Shown: positions 50,088-59,783, counted from the first letter of the stretch. The stretch: DNA of 64,000 nt from Spirosoma montaniterrae (GCF_001988955.1 NZ_CP014263.1:4310001-4374000), one strand, 5' to 3'. Translations and numbers: made by a program. The notes: a model not told the origin generated them from the letters alone.

Positions 50088-51449
50088 GTGAATCTCTATC
50101 GCGCCCTTTTTGTATCGTTGCGGCTGTGGCTGATGCTGGTTGGCTTTGTGCTGCTGTTTGTGGCTGCTTACGCGCTGCCGTTGCTGTTTCCGCTGGCAAA
50201 ATTGGCCTTTTTCGTTTTTTTATCTGCTATCGTCATCGACGCATGGCTGCTGTTTCGGCCCGGCAACGTGCGCGATAAACTGCCCTTCTTCGCCCGGCGC
50301 GACGTACCCGACCGGCTTAGCAACGGCGACAACAACCCACTGACGATCTATCTCGAAAACCGATATAATTTTCAGGTCGACGTTGAGGTAGTTGACGAAA
50401 TTCCGTTTCAATTTCAACGGCGCGACCTGCTCTTCCGCGCTCGATTGAATACCCGCGAAACCCAGACCATTCGGTACGAACTGCGCCCCACGCGCCGGGG
50501 TGAATATAGTTTCGGAGCCGTAAACGTGTTTGTACTGACGCCATTAGGGCTATTGAAACGACGATTTCAGTTCGGGCAGGGCAAGATAGTAGCTGTCTAT
50601 CCGTCGTTTTTGCAGATGCGTCAGTATGAACTGCTGGCGGCTACCAACCGGCTCAATGAAGTGGGTGTAAAACGAATCCGACGGCTGGGCCACAGTATGG
50701 AGTTCGAGCAGGTACGGCCTTATACCACCGGCGACGACGTGCGGACCATAAACTGGAAAGCCACCGCCCGGCGCAGCGACCCGCGTGGTACGTCGCTGCA
50801 AATCAACGCCTATCAGGACGAACGTTCGCAGCCGGTTTATTGCCTTATCGACAAAGGGCGGGTGATGCGGTCGCCGTTTGAGGGGCTTACGCTGCTCGAT
50901 TACGCCATCAACGCGAGTTTGGTATTGAGCAACATTGCCCTCCTGAAACAAGACCGCGCCGGTATTCTGACCTTTTCCGACCATGTTGGTCAATTGCTGC
51001 CCGCCGACCGCCGTTCGGGACAGATGCTCAAAATTATGAATGTGCTGTATCGGCAGAAAACGCGCTTTTTAGAGACCGATTATGAGAGCCTGTACGCAAA
51101 CGTTCGGACGCACATCAGGCAGCGAAGTTTACTACTGCTTTTCACCAACTTCGAGACCGTGAGCGGTATGCAGCGGCAACTGCCTTATCTGCGCCGATTA
51201 GCAAAAGATCATCTGCTGCTCGTGATTTTCTTTGAGAACACTGAACTCCGCGCCCTGCTCGATCAGCCCGCCCGCGACACGGAAACTATTTATCTGAAAA
51301 CCATCGGCGAGAAATTCGCTTACGAGAAAAAGCAGATTGTGAAGGAGTTAGCCCAATACGGTATTCAAACCATTCTGACCGCCCCACAAAATCTGACTGC
51401 CAATACGGTAAACAAATACCTGGAGCTGAAAGCCCGTGGGCTGATTTAA
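50088..51449 (+). CDS. DUF58 domain protein (long, membrane-anchored form)
   Basis: A 453-residue protein starting with GTG at 50088. Two N-terminal membrane helices (LWLMLVGFVLLFVAAYALPLLF, LAFFVFLSAIVIDAWLLF) are followed by a beta-rich domain, then the DUF58 signature SMEFEQVRPYTTGDDVRTINWKATARR near residue 205 and a degenerate VWA domain (VYCLIDKGRVM, LLLFTNFET). It shares an operon with moxR and is the usual partner of that ATPase. Compare the short DUF58 protein at 25234. Confidence 0.88.
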   Translation: MNLYRALFVSLRLWLMLVGFVLLFVAAYALPLLFPLAKLAFFVFLSAIVIDAWLLFRPGNVRDKLPFFARRDVPDRLSNGDNNPLTIYLENRYNFQVDVEVVDEIPFQFQRRDLLFRARLNTRETQTIRYELRPTRRGEYSFGAVNVFVLTPLGLLKRRFQFGQGKIVAVYPSFLQMRQYELLAATNRLNEVGVKRIRRLGHSMEFEQVRPYTTGDDVRTINWKATARRSDPRGTSLQINAYQDERSQPVYCLIDKGRVMRSPFEGLTLLDYAINASLVLSNIALLKQDRAGILTFSDHVGQLLPADRRSGQMLKIMNVLYRQKTRFLETDYESLYANVRTHIRQRSLLLLFTNFETVSGMQRQLPYLRRLAKDHLLLVIFFENTELRALLDQPARDTETIYLKTIGEKFAYEKKQIVKELAQYGIQTILTAPQNLTANTVNKYLELKARGLI

Positions 51450-51450
51450 T

Positions 51451-51666
51451 TCAGGTTTGGCTCCCTTTCACTGATTCGTAATCAGATTTCAACCGGTCCA
51501 TTTCCTTCGTCAGGAACGTCTGCAACTGCCGATTAAATTCTTCCTTTTCCGCATCGGGTAGTGATGCGTAAAGGTCTTTTAATTCCTGATTGATGGTAGC
51601 CCGTTCGGCATCGTTGGCCGCGTTGATGGAGCGATAATGGTATTTGCGAAAATCGTATTGTATCAT
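51451..51666 (-). CDS. Small hypothetical helical protein
   Basis: A 71-residue, highly charged and probably all-helical protein (MIQYDFRKYHYRSINAANDA..., EKEEFNRQLQTFLTKEMDRL). No family recognised. Its start overlaps the stop of the GNAT gene by 4 nt, so it is a real coupled ORF. Its end is one nucleotide from the convergent DUF58 stop. Confidence 0.55.
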   Translation of the reverse strand: MIQYDFRKYHYRSINAANDAERATINQELKDLYASLPDAEKEEFNRQLQTFLTKEMDRLKSDYESVKGSQT

Positions 51667-52331
51667 TCGATTAAGTTGTCTAATTCTTCAAACGATACGT
51701 CGGGCAGCACGGACGTTACCTGAATATGATATAATGCCGCCTGACCCCAATAATTTTTAAAATTTCTTAGAAAGCTAAATCCTGTCTTCTTTAGCAACGA
51801 ACACGACGCTGCATTCGTTTGCAAAGGCTCAGCCCGCGCTTCATATAAAAGAAACTGGACAGGTAATTGACCAAGCAGATGCTTAAGAGCTTCTTCAGCA
51901 TAGCCTTGCCGACGAAACGGTTCGGCGATTGCGTAACCTACCATACACGGCATCCGTTTACCATCCCAAATTTCAAGACTAATTTCATAAAGATGTAACA
52001 CGCCAACGTAGGTGCCATCATGGAGTCGTAGCAACCAATCGATTGAGCCACGTTTTGCACCATACCTTCCTGTAGATAATTGGTAGGCCACATAAATGTC
52101 CAACTCGTCAGGCCGCTTTAGAGACGGCATCACATACTGACTGGTATCCTGTTCAAATAAGTTTAACAGTATGCGGTAGTTTGACCAGGAAAGCGTTTCA
52201 TAACAAAGCCGGTTCGAGGTAGGCAGGTCCCGGTAATAAGCAAGCGGTTTAGAATCCGGCCAGCGAATTTCATTGTACAGGTCAACCACCTTCTGCGCTT
52301 CTGGATGCAAATCAGCAGGAGGTAACAACAT
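51663..52331 (-). CDS. GNAT-family N-acetyltransferase
   Basis: A 222-residue acetyltransferase. The GNAT core is RLHDGTYVGVLHLYEISLEIWDGKRMPCMVGYAIAEPFRRQGYAEEALKHLLGQL, where RRQGYA is the acetyl-CoA pyrophosphate loop, then EARAEPLQTNAASCSLLKKTGFSFLRNFKNYW (N-A-S motif). It resembles RimJ-type enzymes acting on protein N-termini or small amines. Substrate unknown. It is more AT-rich than neighbours and lies 11 nt after tatC on the minus strand. Confidence 0.82.
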   Translation of the reverse strand: MLLPPADLHPEAQKVVDLYNEIRWPDSKPLAYYRDLPTSNRLCYETLSWSNYRILLNLFEQDTSQYVMPSLKRPDELDIYVAYQLSTGRYGAKRGSIDWLLRLHDGTYVGVLHLYEISLEIWDGKRMPCMVGYAIAEPFRRQGYAEEALKHLLGQLPVQFLLYEARAEPLQTNAASCSLLKKTGFSFLRNFKNYWGQAALYHIQVTSVLPDVSFEELDNLIE

Positions 52332-52342
52332 AGGCTTACTTA

Positions 52343-53200
52343 TTACGACTGCATCAGTTCGCGGCTTTCTTTTTCGCGCAGCCGCTGCACACGGCGCGAC
52401 ACCAGAATACTGACTTCATATAAACCCGCCAGCGGCAAGGCCACCAGCACCTGACTATAAATGTCGGGCGATGGGGTAATGATACCTGCCAGCACTAAGA
52501 TCACGATCCAGGCATGTTTGCGGTATTCTTTCATAAACGCCGGAGTCAGCACACCCACCTTCGAGAGTACAAACGCAGCAATCGGCATTTGGAACATCAG
52601 AGCACAACCCAGCGAGAGTGTAACCAGAATACCAATGTATGACGTGATATCGAACTGGTTTTTAATGTCGGGTGTAATCTGATAATTGGCTAAGAAGTTG
52701 ATGGCAAGGGGAGAAACAATGTAATAGCCAAACAACAAACCCATCAAAAACAGCATCGACACGTAGAATACGGCTCCTCGTGCAGCCTGCCGCTCAACGG
52801 GGCGAAGGCCCGGCTTGATAAACCGCCACAACTCCCAGAATGCGTATGGAAAGGCGAAACACAACCCAATAATCAGCGACGACGTAAGGGCCATTGTAAA
52901 TTGGTCGGATACGCCGAGAGCCTGCAACTCAAAATTCAACTTCTTGACACAAAGGTCTTTATAGCCCGACATCTCCGACAGCTTACACATCATCCGATAC
53001 GTCCAGAAGTTAGGGCTTTTCGGTCCCATTATCACTTCCCGGAAAATATCTTCAATGAAAACGAAAGCAATAATGGCAAAGACAAAAATCGACCCTACAG
53101 CGCGGATAATGTGCCAGCGCAGTTCTTCCAGATGTTCCAGGAAGGACATCTCTTTACCTTCGGATTCGATTTCTTCGTCAGTCAGTTGATCGAGTGGCAT
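52343..53200 (-). CDS. tatC: Sec-independent translocase protein TatC
   Basis: A 285-residue TatC, the receptor for twin-arginine signal peptides in the inner membrane. Typical start: MSFLEHLEELRWHIIRAVGSIFVFAIIAFVF. Six membrane helices follow, with FAFPYAFWELWRFIKPGLRPVERQAARGAVFY (conserved F-E-W..P.L) and IITPSPDIYSQVLVALPLAGLYEVSI. An extra acidic N-terminus precedes the usual start. Needed for the Tat-exported enzymes at 11.5-14.3 kb. tatA/B are not in the window. It follows glyA across a word-built hairpin. Confidence 0.93.
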   Translation of the reverse strand: MPLDQLTDEEIESEGKEMSFLEHLEELRWHIIRAVGSIFVFAIIAFVFIEDIFREVIMGPKSPNFWTYRMMCKLSEMSGYKDLCVKKLNFELQALGVSDQFTMALTSSLIIGLCFAFPYAFWELWRFIKPGLRPVERQAARGAVFYVSMLFLMGLLFGYYIVSPLAINFLANYQITPDIKNQFDITSYIGILVTLSLGCALMFQMPIAAFVLSKVGVLTPAFMKEYRKHAWIVILVLAGIITPSPDIYSQVLVALPLAGLYEVSILVSRRVQRLREKESRELMQS

Positions 53201-53203
53201 AAC

Positions 53204-53301
53204 AATTATTGAATGATTGAATGACAGAATGGTTGAATAATCGAATAAAACGTCTTCTAAATTTTCATTCGATCATTCAACCACTCAATCAGTCAATAAT
53301 T
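53204..53301. repeat. Hairpin of GAATGATT words between glyA and tatC
   Basis: Arms 53204-53246 and 53267-53301 pair almost fully; one arm has an extra 8-nt word (a bulge) and three mismatches. Built from GATTGAATGA/GGTTGAATAA-like words. It starts within the glyA stop codon (minus strand) and ends 3 nt from the tatC start. The one-word size difference suggests growth by word duplication. Confidence 0.85.
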
Positions 53302-54592
53302 AACTTTTAAAGAGCGGAAATGCTTTCATCCACTCGTTGATTTCTTCTTTAACGGTTGCGATAGTGGCCGCATCATCGTGGTGCATCAGTACGCGGTCGA
53401 TATATACGACAATCTGCTCCATGTCCGATTCTTTCAGGCCGCGCGTGGTCATAGCCGCTGTACCAACGCGCATCCCCGACGTCACCATCGGCGACTTGTC
53501 ATCGAACGGAACCATGTTTTTGTTAATGGTGATGTCGGCTTTGATGAGCGTGTTTTCGGCCAGTTTTCCGGTCAGACCTTTGCTTCGTAAATCAATCAGC
53601 ATCAGGTGGTTGTCGGTGCCGCCTGAGATGATTTCGTAGCCTCGGCTCAAAAATGCCTTTGCCATAGCCTGTGCATTTTCGCGCACCTGCAACACGTATT
53701 CATAAAAATCTTCAGTCAATGCTTCGCCGAACGCCACGGCTTTGGCCGCAATAATATGTTCGAGCGGGCCACCCTGCGTGCCGGGAAAAACGCCCGAATC
53801 CAATAACGACGACATCAGGCGGGTTTCACCTTTGGGCGTTTTAATGCCGAACGGGTTCTCGAAATCGTTGCGCATCAGAATCAGGCCACCGCGTGTACCG
53901 CGCAGGGTTTTGTGCGTAGTCGTTGTCACGATGTGCGCGTGATCCAGTGGGTCGTTCAGCAATCCCTTAGCAATCAGGCCCGCCGGGTGCGATACGTCGG
54001 CCAGCAGCAACGCGCCCACTTCGTCGGCGATGGCGCGGAGCCGGGCGTAATCCCAGTCGCGACTATAGGCCGACGCTCCGCAGATCATCAGTTTGGGCCG
54101 TTCGCGCCGGGCTGTTTCTTCAACCACGTCGTAGTTGATAACGCCCGTTTCACGTTCCACACCGTAGAACGTAGGTCTGAAATATTTACCCGAAATATTT
54201 ACGGGCGAACCGTGTGTGAGGTGACCACCGTGGCTGAGGTCGAATCCGAGAATGGTATCGCCGGGTTGGAGGCAGGCCAGAAACACAGCCATGTTGGCGT
54301 TGGCTCCCGAATGCGGCTGCACATTAGCCCACGTTGCGCCAAAGAGTTCTTTAGCCCGGTCGATAGCAATTTGTTCGATTTGGTCAACTACCTCGCAGCC
54401 ACCATAATACCGTTTGCCGGGCAGGCCCTCGGCATATTTATTGGTCAGTACGCTACCGGCAGCTTCCATCACGGCGGGCGATACGAAGTTTTCGGAAGCG
54501 ATCAGTTCAATGCCCGACTCTTGCCGGTGCTGTTCTTTGGCAATCAGGTCGAACACCTGCGTATCGCGGGCGGTGGTAGTCGCGGTTGTCAT
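53300..54592 (-). CDS. glyA: Serine hydroxymethyltransferase
   Basis: A 430-residue PLP enzyme that converts serine and tetrahydrofolate to glycine and methylene-THF, feeding purine synthesis. Marks: [58 protein letters not shown], the PLP-Lys block [18 protein letters not shown], and [24 protein letters not shown]. Full length. The ATG at 54592 follows a -7 element by about 27 nt. Confidence 0.96.
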   Translation of the reverse strand: MTTATTTARDTQVFDLIAKEQHRQESGIELIASENFVSPAVMEAAGSVLTNKYAEGLPGKRYYGGCEVVDQIEQIAIDRAKELFGATWANVQPHSGANANMAVFLACLQPGDTILGFDLSHGGHLTHGSPVNISGKYFRPTFYGVERETGVINYDVVEETARRERPKLMICGASAYSRDWDYARLRAIADEVGALLLADVSHPAGLIAKGLLNDPLDHAHIVTTTTHKTLRGTRGGLILMRNDFENPFGIKTPKGETRLMSSLLDSGVFPGTQGGPLEHIIAAKAVAFGEALTEDFYEYVLQVRENAQAMAKAFLSRGYEIISGGTDNHLMLIDLRSKGLTGKLAENTLIKADITINKNMVPFDDKSPMVTSGMRVGTAAMTTRGLKESDMEQIVVYIDRVLMHHDDAATIATVKEEINEWMKAFPLFKS

Positions 54593-54618
54593 GCGTGAAA
54601 ATAGCTTTTTTCAGAGAA

Positions 54619-54626
54619 CAAAGGTA
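54619..54626 (-). promoter_or_regulatory. -7 element of the glyA promoter
   Basis: The minus strand reads TACCTTTG (TAnnTTTG), 27 nt upstream of the glyA start. No clear -33. Confidence 0.45.
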
Positions 54627-54673
54627 CGGCGAAAACACTTGGTTTGGGAAGATTTTCGCCGAACATGAGCCTG

Positions 54674-55543
54674 TTATTTACCGCGCGAAACGGTCTGATA
54701 GCGAAGGGGTGTCATGCCGGTATGCAGCTTGAACTGCCGGTGAAAGTGCGAAACGTTGTTGAAACCACAGTCGAGCCCTACCTGCCCTACGCTTACATCG
54801 GCGTTGGCAAGCATTTTTCGGGCGTGGCTGATACGCAGTTCGTTCAGATATTCGACAAATGGTTTTTTGGTGCGTTTTTTAAAATAGCGGCAAAAGGCAG
54901 CCGGAGCCATACCCGCTACCGAAGCAATCTGCTCGACCCGAATTTCTTCGCGGAAATGTGCCAGCATGAACTCCAGCACCCGTTTCATACGCTCGGTTTC
55001 GGCCACGCCGGGGGCCAGTTGATAGCCTTCGCTTGCCAGCAGGTGAGCGTCGCGGTCGGCGGCCAACTGGTCGAGCACCTGCAATACGCTCAGCACCTGT
55101 GTCAGACCCGACAGGTTGGTAAATCCTTCGATTTGGTGCGCTACGGCTGCACTCGCTTCGGGGCTGAACCGCAGACCATAGCGCGCACGATTCAACAGAT
55201 TGAGTACGGCGCTGGCTTCGGGCAGATTAGTGAGTACGTTCTGGCTGAAGGCTGCCGGAAACTGCAAAACAACCCACTCCGACTGTACATCGGGGTCGTT
55301 TTGGTAGAAATCGTCGTCGCTACGCCAGAAGTGGGGCATATCGGGGCCAATCAGAATCAGGTCGCCATCGGAAAACGGCTCTACATGATCGCCCACAAAC
55401 CGCCGACCGTGGCCTTTTACTACGAACGTAAGTTCATATTCAGGGTGATAGTGCCAGGGGGCGTCGAAATATGGAAATTTGAACCGACGTACTAACAGCG
55501 ACGTTTGTTCGCGGAGCGTAACTTTTTCAAACAACGCTTTCAC
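54674..55543 (-). CDS. AraC-family transcriptional regulator with cupin sensor
   Basis: A 289-residue regulator. The N-terminal cupin-like part has DAPWHYHPEYELTFVVKGHGRRFVGDHVEPFSDGDLILIGPDMPHFW (about 32-80). The C-terminal double helix-turn-helix (about 185-285) shows IRVEQIASVAGMAPAAFCRYFKKRTKKPFVEYLNELRISHARKML and VGQVGLDCGFNNVSHFHRQFKLHTGMTPLRYQ. The start codon is GTG (55543). It is divergent from the phytanoyl-CoA dioxygenase gene, which it probably regulates along with itself. The sensor ligand is likely a sugar or small metabolite; not known. Confidence 0.88.
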   Translation of the reverse strand: MKALFEKVTLREQTSLLVRRFKFPYFDAPWHYHPEYELTFVVKGHGRRFVGDHVEPFSDGDLILIGPDMPHFWRSDDDFYQNDPDVQSEWVVLQFPAAFSQNVLTNLPEASAVLNLLNRARYGLRFSPEASAAVAHQIEGFTNLSGLTQVLSVLQVLDQLAADRDAHLLASEGYQLAPGVAETERMKRVLEFMLAHFREEIRVEQIASVAGMAPAAFCRYFKKRTKKPFVEYLNELRISHARKMLANADVSVGQVGLDCGFNNVSHFHRQFKLHTGMTPLRYQTVSRGK

Positions 55544-55646
55544 TGACTGACCTTTTTTAACAGGTGAGCCTGCAAATTATTCAAAAACTATCAATATAGA
55601 GTATAAACAGGCAAAATAAATTAAACTACGCCCTTTAAAAGTCGGG

Positions 55647-55654
55647 TAAATTTG
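55647..55654 (+). promoter_or_regulatory. -7 element for the PhyH-type gene
   Basis: TAAATTTG (TAnnTTTG), 36 nt upstream of the start at 55690, in the 146-bp divergent region with the AraC gene. The region is AT-rich, and I see no clear direct repeat for AraC binding. Confidence 0.45.
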
Positions 55655-55689
55655 TTATTACCATCTAAACCCGCAATATCCGAACGCGC

Positions 55690-56523
55690 ATGGAAACTCT
55701 TGTCAATAAGCAATGGCTGCTCAACGAACTGAACACCCCCTACGAACTGCCCGGCAACGCCATCGCTTTTTACCAAAAAAACGGCTACGTTAAACTTAAA
55801 CACGTACTGAGCGAAGACGTACTGGCTTACTATGGTGATATTATTACCGAGCTGGTTTTCAGGCTCAATACACTGATTAAGCCGATGGAGGAACGCACGA
55901 CCTACGAGCGGGCTTTCCTGCAAATTATGAACCTCTGGCGCGAAGATGAACAAGCGAAAGAGTTTGTTTTCTCGAAACGGCTCGCTAAAATAGCTACCGA
56001 TCTGATGGGCGTCGAAGGGGTACGGCTCTATCACGATCAGGCGTTGTATAAAGAGCCGTCGGGCGGCATCACACCCTGGCACGCCGATCAGTTTTACTGG
56101 CCGCTGGCGTCACCTAACACCGTAACGGTCTGGATTCCGTTGCAGGAAACGCCAATGGAGATGGGGCCACTCGCCTTCGCCGAAGGGTCGCAACACGTTG
56201 AAATTGGCCGCGATATTGAAATCAGCGATGAAAGTGAAGCGATTCTGGCTCAGGCCCTGCAACGCCAGAACTTCCCGCTCAACGACACGCCCTTCGACCT
56301 CGGCGAAGTAAGCTACCACGCTGGCTGGACGTTCCACCGCGCCGGGCCGAACGTATCGGGCAAGCCGCGTAAGGTAATGACCATGATCTATATGGATAAA
56401 GATCAAACCATTATGCAGCCGCGCAACAGCTATCAGATAGCCGATCATGCTACGTGGCTGAACAGCGTACCTGTGGGCCAAAAACCACAGGACGAGCTAA
56501 ACCCCGTACTATTTAGTTATTAA
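55690..56523 (+). CDS. Phytanoyl-CoA dioxygenase family oxygenase
   Basis: A 277-residue Fe(II)/2-oxoglutarate oxygenase of the PhyH family. The metal triad is His131-x-Asp133 (TPWHADQFYWPLASPNTVTVWIPLQ) and His216 (GWTFHRAGPN). FYQKNGYVKLKHVLS near the start is the usual PhyH opening, and EMGPLAFAEGSQH follows. In bacteria such enzymes hydroxylate small molecules, including osmolytes and lipids; the substrate here is unknown. Divergent from an AraC regulator. Confidence 0.85.
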   Translation: METLVNKQWLLNELNTPYELPGNAIAFYQKNGYVKLKHVLSEDVLAYYGDIITELVFRLNTLIKPMEERTTYERAFLQIMNLWREDEQAKEFVFSKRLAKIATDLMGVEGVRLYHDQALYKEPSGGITPWHADQFYWPLASPNTVTVWIPLQETPMEMGPLAFAEGSQHVEIGRDIEISDESEAILAQALQRQNFPLNDTPFDLGEVSYHAGWTFHRAGPNVSGKPRKVMTMIYMDKDQTIMQPRNSYQIADHATWLNSVPVGQKPQDELNPVLFSY

Positions 56524-56597
56524 CGGTCGTTTTGGAAGTATTTTTGCACCGGATGTGTTAGCTACTGTGAACAGGCTAATACCTGCTCATTACTTCC

Positions 56598-58679
56598 ATG
56601 AAGAATATCGTTGCCCTATGGGCATTTTTGTTACTGTCGGTTAGTGCCTTCGCGCAGATTCGTAAAGACCCCACCAACTGGTCGGTTAGTGTGCCGAAAC
56701 AACCGGGTGTCGTTGGCGATGTAGTCAGTATTCGCATCAACGTTCGCATTGCCGACGGGTGGCATCTGTATTCTAACGACCTCGATCCGAACATCGGGCC
56801 AATACCCACTACACTGAAATTTACGCCCTCCGACGAGTACGCACTCGTCGGGGTGGCTACGCCCATAGGCGTTCAGGAAGTGTTTGAAGAAGCTTGGGGA
56901 GCCAAGGTGCGGCAGTTCGACAAATCAGCCGTGTTCGTGCAGAAAGTGAAACTGCTCAAACCCGCTGCGTTGATTACCGGAACAGCAGAATATCAGGTTT
57001 GCTCCTCGAAAGATGGCGTGTGTCTGCCACCCACCGAAGTCGAATTTTCGACCACGCTCAAGGCAACTGCTGTCACTGCCACCAGCAGTCTTACGGTTGC
57101 TGCCACGCCAACAACGTCGGTAAAGGCTACGACTGCCACGGCCCCAACTGTGCAAACAGCACAGACTGTCAAGCCGTCGGCAGCAACGGCTTCGGCGGCA
57201 GCGTCGACAACCGCGCAAACGGCACCGCCAGCCAGCCTGACCACTACAAACCCACCCGAACAACCCGCCGACGAATCGCTGCTTGGCTTCATTGTAGCTG
57301 CCTTCTTATCGGGCTTAGTGGCACTGCTGACGCCCTGCGTATTTCCGATTATTCCGATGACGGTCAGTTTTTTTACGAATCAGGCTGGCGGTCGGTGGAA
57401 AGCACTGCTGTTTGGCGCGTCGATTATCGGAATTTACGTACTTGTCGGTACGGTTGTCTCACGGATTAACGGTCCGGCGTTTGCCAATTTCGTTAGTACG
57501 CACTGGTTTCCGAACGTACTGTTTTTCGCCGTTTTCTTTGTATTCGGGCTGTCGTTTCTGGGCTTGTTCGAGATTGTGCTGCCCTCGTCGCTGGTCAATA
57601 GTGCCGATGCGCGGGCCGAGAAAGGCGGGTTGGGGGGCGTATTTTTTATGGCCTTCACGCTCGTGCTGGTCTCGTTTTCGTGTACCGGGCCTATTGTTGG
57701 TAGCTTGCTGGTAGCCTCGGCGGGGGGCGAAGTAATCAAGCCCATTATTGGCATGACAGCCTTTTCGTCGGCGTTTGCCATACCGTTTACCTTGTTTGCC
57801 GCTTTTCCGCAGTGGCTCAAAAGTCTGCCAAAATCGGGCGGCTGGCTCAACTCGGTCAAGGTCGTGCTGGGCTTTCTCGAACTGGCTCTGGCTCTCAAGT
57901 TCCTGAGCATTGCCGATCAGGTATACCACTGGGGTCTGCTCGACCGAGAGGTATTTCTGTCGTTCTGGATCGTGATTTTCGCCCTGATGGGTTTTTATTT
58001 TCTCGGCAAAATTCGCCTGCCGCACGACAGCGAAACCAAGACCGTCAGCGTTCCGCGTCTGTTGCTGGCAATCGGCACGTTTGCGTTCGTTACGTACATG
58101 GTTCCGGGCCTGTGGGGTGCTCCCCTGAAAGCTCTGTCGGGTTATCTGCCACCTTTGGCCACGCAGGATTTTTATCTGAGTCGGCAGTCAGCCGTTGGCG
58201 GTCAGCCGCTGGTTGAACGGAACGTTCGGTATGGCAACCTGTTCAAACTGCCGCATGGCTTACAGGGTTTTTTCGATTACAAAGAAGCGTTGGCCTATAG
58301 CAAGCAAGTCAATAAACCCGTGTTCATTGACTTCACCGGACACGGCTGCGTGAATTGCCGCGAGATGGAACAAAACGTGTGGTCGGACCCGGCGGTGTTG
58401 TCGCGGCTGCAAAACGACTTCGTGCTCGTTGCGCTATATGTAGACGATAAAACTGAACTGCCCGAAGCAGACTGGTACACCTCGGCTTACGATCAGAAAG
58501 TGAAAAAGACAATCGGTGCGCAGAACGCCGATTTGCAGATCGTACAATATAACAACAACGCCCAGCCACATTATTGCTTAGTCGATGACGACGGGAAGTT
58601 GCTTGTTGCCCCTAAAAACTACGACCGCGATATAGCCAATTTCGTTGCCTTTTTAGATGCAGGCAAGGCAAAGTTTTAA
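56598..58679 (+). CDS. DsbD-like thiol:disulfide interchange protein
   Basis: A 693-residue membrane protein that passes electrons from the cytoplasm to periplasmic thiols. Signal peptide about 1-20 (..SAFAQ). The N-terminal domain (20 to about 145) resembles DsbD-alpha/DUF255-like domains with Cys in YQVCSSKDGVCLPP. A long Ala/Thr linker (about 150-225) follows. Eight helices come next, with LVALLTPCVFPIIPMTVSFF and FSCTGPIVGSLL holding the membrane Cys. The C-terminal thioredoxin has Cys584-x2-Cys587 (GHGCVNCREMEQ). All three redox pairs are in place. Confidence 0.9.
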   Translation: MKNIVALWAFLLLSVSAFAQIRKDPTNWSVSVPKQPGVVGDVVSIRINVRIADGWHLYSNDLDPNIGPIPTTLKFTPSDEYALVGVATPIGVQEVFEEAWGAKVRQFDKSAVFVQKVKLLKPAALITGTAEYQVCSSKDGVCLPPTEVEFSTTLKATAVTATSSLTVAATPTTSVKATTATAPTVQTAQTVKPSAATASAAASTTAQTAPPASLTTTNPPEQPADESLLGFIVAAFLSGLVALLTPCVFPIIPMTVSFFTNQAGGRWKALLFGASIIGIYVLVGTVVSRINGPAFANFVSTHWFPNVLFFAVFFVFGLSFLGLFEIVLPSSLVNSADARAEKGGLGGVFFMAFTLVLVSFSCTGPIVGSLLVASAGGEVIKPIIGMTAFSSAFAIPFTLFAAFPQWLKSLPKSGGWLNSVKVVLGFLELALALKFLSIADQVYHWGLLDREVFLSFWIVIFALMGFYFLGKIRLPHDSETKTVSVPRLLLAIGTFAFVTYMVPGLWGAPLKALSGYLPPLATQDFYLSRQSAVGGQPLVERNVRYGNLFKLPHGLQGFFDYKEALAYSKQVNKPVFIDFTGHGCVNCREMEQNVWSDPAVLSRLQNDFVLVALYVDDKTELPEADWYTSAYDQKVKKTIGAQNADLQIVQYNNNAQPHYCLVDDDGKLLVAPKNYDRDIANFVAFLDAGKAKF

Positions 58680-58691
58680 TAGAAAAACTGG

Positions 58692-59726
58692 TCAGACAGT
58701 TGCCACTTTAGCTGGAATATCCTGCGCCTGAACCATGTCCAGATCGGGTTTCGACTGGTCGGTGAGCGACACGCGCCCGCGCTCGTGGCGAACGATGCGC
58801 GAAAACAGCGAAATCTCCTGATCGAACAGAAACCGGAAAAACAGCCGCACAAATGACGTGTGATACTTTAGCGTATCGTAAAATTCGGGGGCCGTTTTCT
58901 TGATATGAGGCAGGCGGTTCCACGGAATCGACGGGAAATCGTGGTGTTCGTTATGAAAGCCAACGTTCAGGTTCAGCACGTTCAGTTTGCCGTAGTAGCT
59001 GTACGTTTCCTGCTCAGGGTCGAGCGTAAGGTAGTGTTCCTGAATCCAGCGTGCCCCCAGCGGGTGAAAGCCTACCGAGAAAAACAGGCAGAGCGTCAGG
59101 AAGGCCAGGGCTTTCCAGCCAAACAGCACCACAACGAGCGTGTTAAAAGCCAATTGAATAACAATATTAGCCGCCACCCACCGGTCGATCACGGCCAGTT
59201 CGGTCATGCGGAGTGTGCGGATACCCTGAAAAATAGGGAACAGCAGCAGCCATATTGCTTTGCCGATAGCGTAGTTTTTAATCAGCCGGGCTTCGTACCA
59301 GTCGGGCAAATCGGCATCTAACTCGTGAACGCCCTGAAAAGCGTGATGTTTGATATGGAAGTTTTTGAACGACAAGGCCGTGGGAAATACCGTAGGTAAA
59401 TTAGCCAGAATCGCGGCCCATGCATTGGCGGCAGGTTTTCTAAAAATCAGGTTATGGGCGGCTTCGTGAATGCAGACAAACAGCGTATGCGCCGGAAACG
59501 CGCCAATAAACCACGCAGCCGCTACTACTACCCACCACGACTGATCGCGAACGAGCCAGGCCAAGCCCATCATTACGGTTACACAGGCCAGAATTATCCA
59601 GAACGTGGTGGGATTTTTCTGACCGATCAATTTCTTAATTTCGGGATGCGCTTTCAGAATTTGCCGAGTACGGGTACGGTGCGGCTCAGGAGCCGTTGAA
59701 CGAACAAAATCAGTCAATGTTGCCAT
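58692..59726 (-). CDS. Membrane fatty-acid desaturase
   Basis: A 344-residue di-iron membrane enzyme that puts double bonds in acyl chains. Four hydrophobic helices surround three His boxes: HEAAHN (about 100), HIKHHAFQGVHE (about 137) and HNEHHDFPSIPWNRLP (about 258). PPxx..WWVVVAAAWFIGAFPAHTLFVCIHEAAH is typical. It resembles the sphingolipid delta-4 desaturase-like group (DEGS), given the FHNEHHDFP end, but the substrate is not certain. Monocistronic and convergent with the DsbD gene. Confidence 0.85.
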   Translation of the reverse strand: MATLTDFVRSTAPEPHRTRTRQILKAHPEIKKLIGQKNPTTFWIILACVTVMMGLAWLVRDQSWWVVVAAAWFIGAFPAHTLFVCIHEAAHNLIFRKPAANAWAAILANLPTVFPTALSFKNFHIKHHAFQGVHELDADLPDWYEARLIKNYAIGKAIWLLLFPIFQGIRTLRMTELAVIDRWVAANIVIQLAFNTLVVVLFGWKALAFLTLCLFFSVGFHPLGARWIQEHYLTLDPEQETYSYYGKLNVLNLNVGFHNEHHDFPSIPWNRLPHIKKTAPEFYDTLKYHTSFVRLFFRFLFDQEISLFSRIVRHERGRVSLTDQSKPDLDMVQAQDIPAKVATV

Positions 59727-59783
59727 ATTGATGTCGCCTGAACAAGTGCGATAAAGAACGAATTGTAAAGCTAATCAAAAAAG

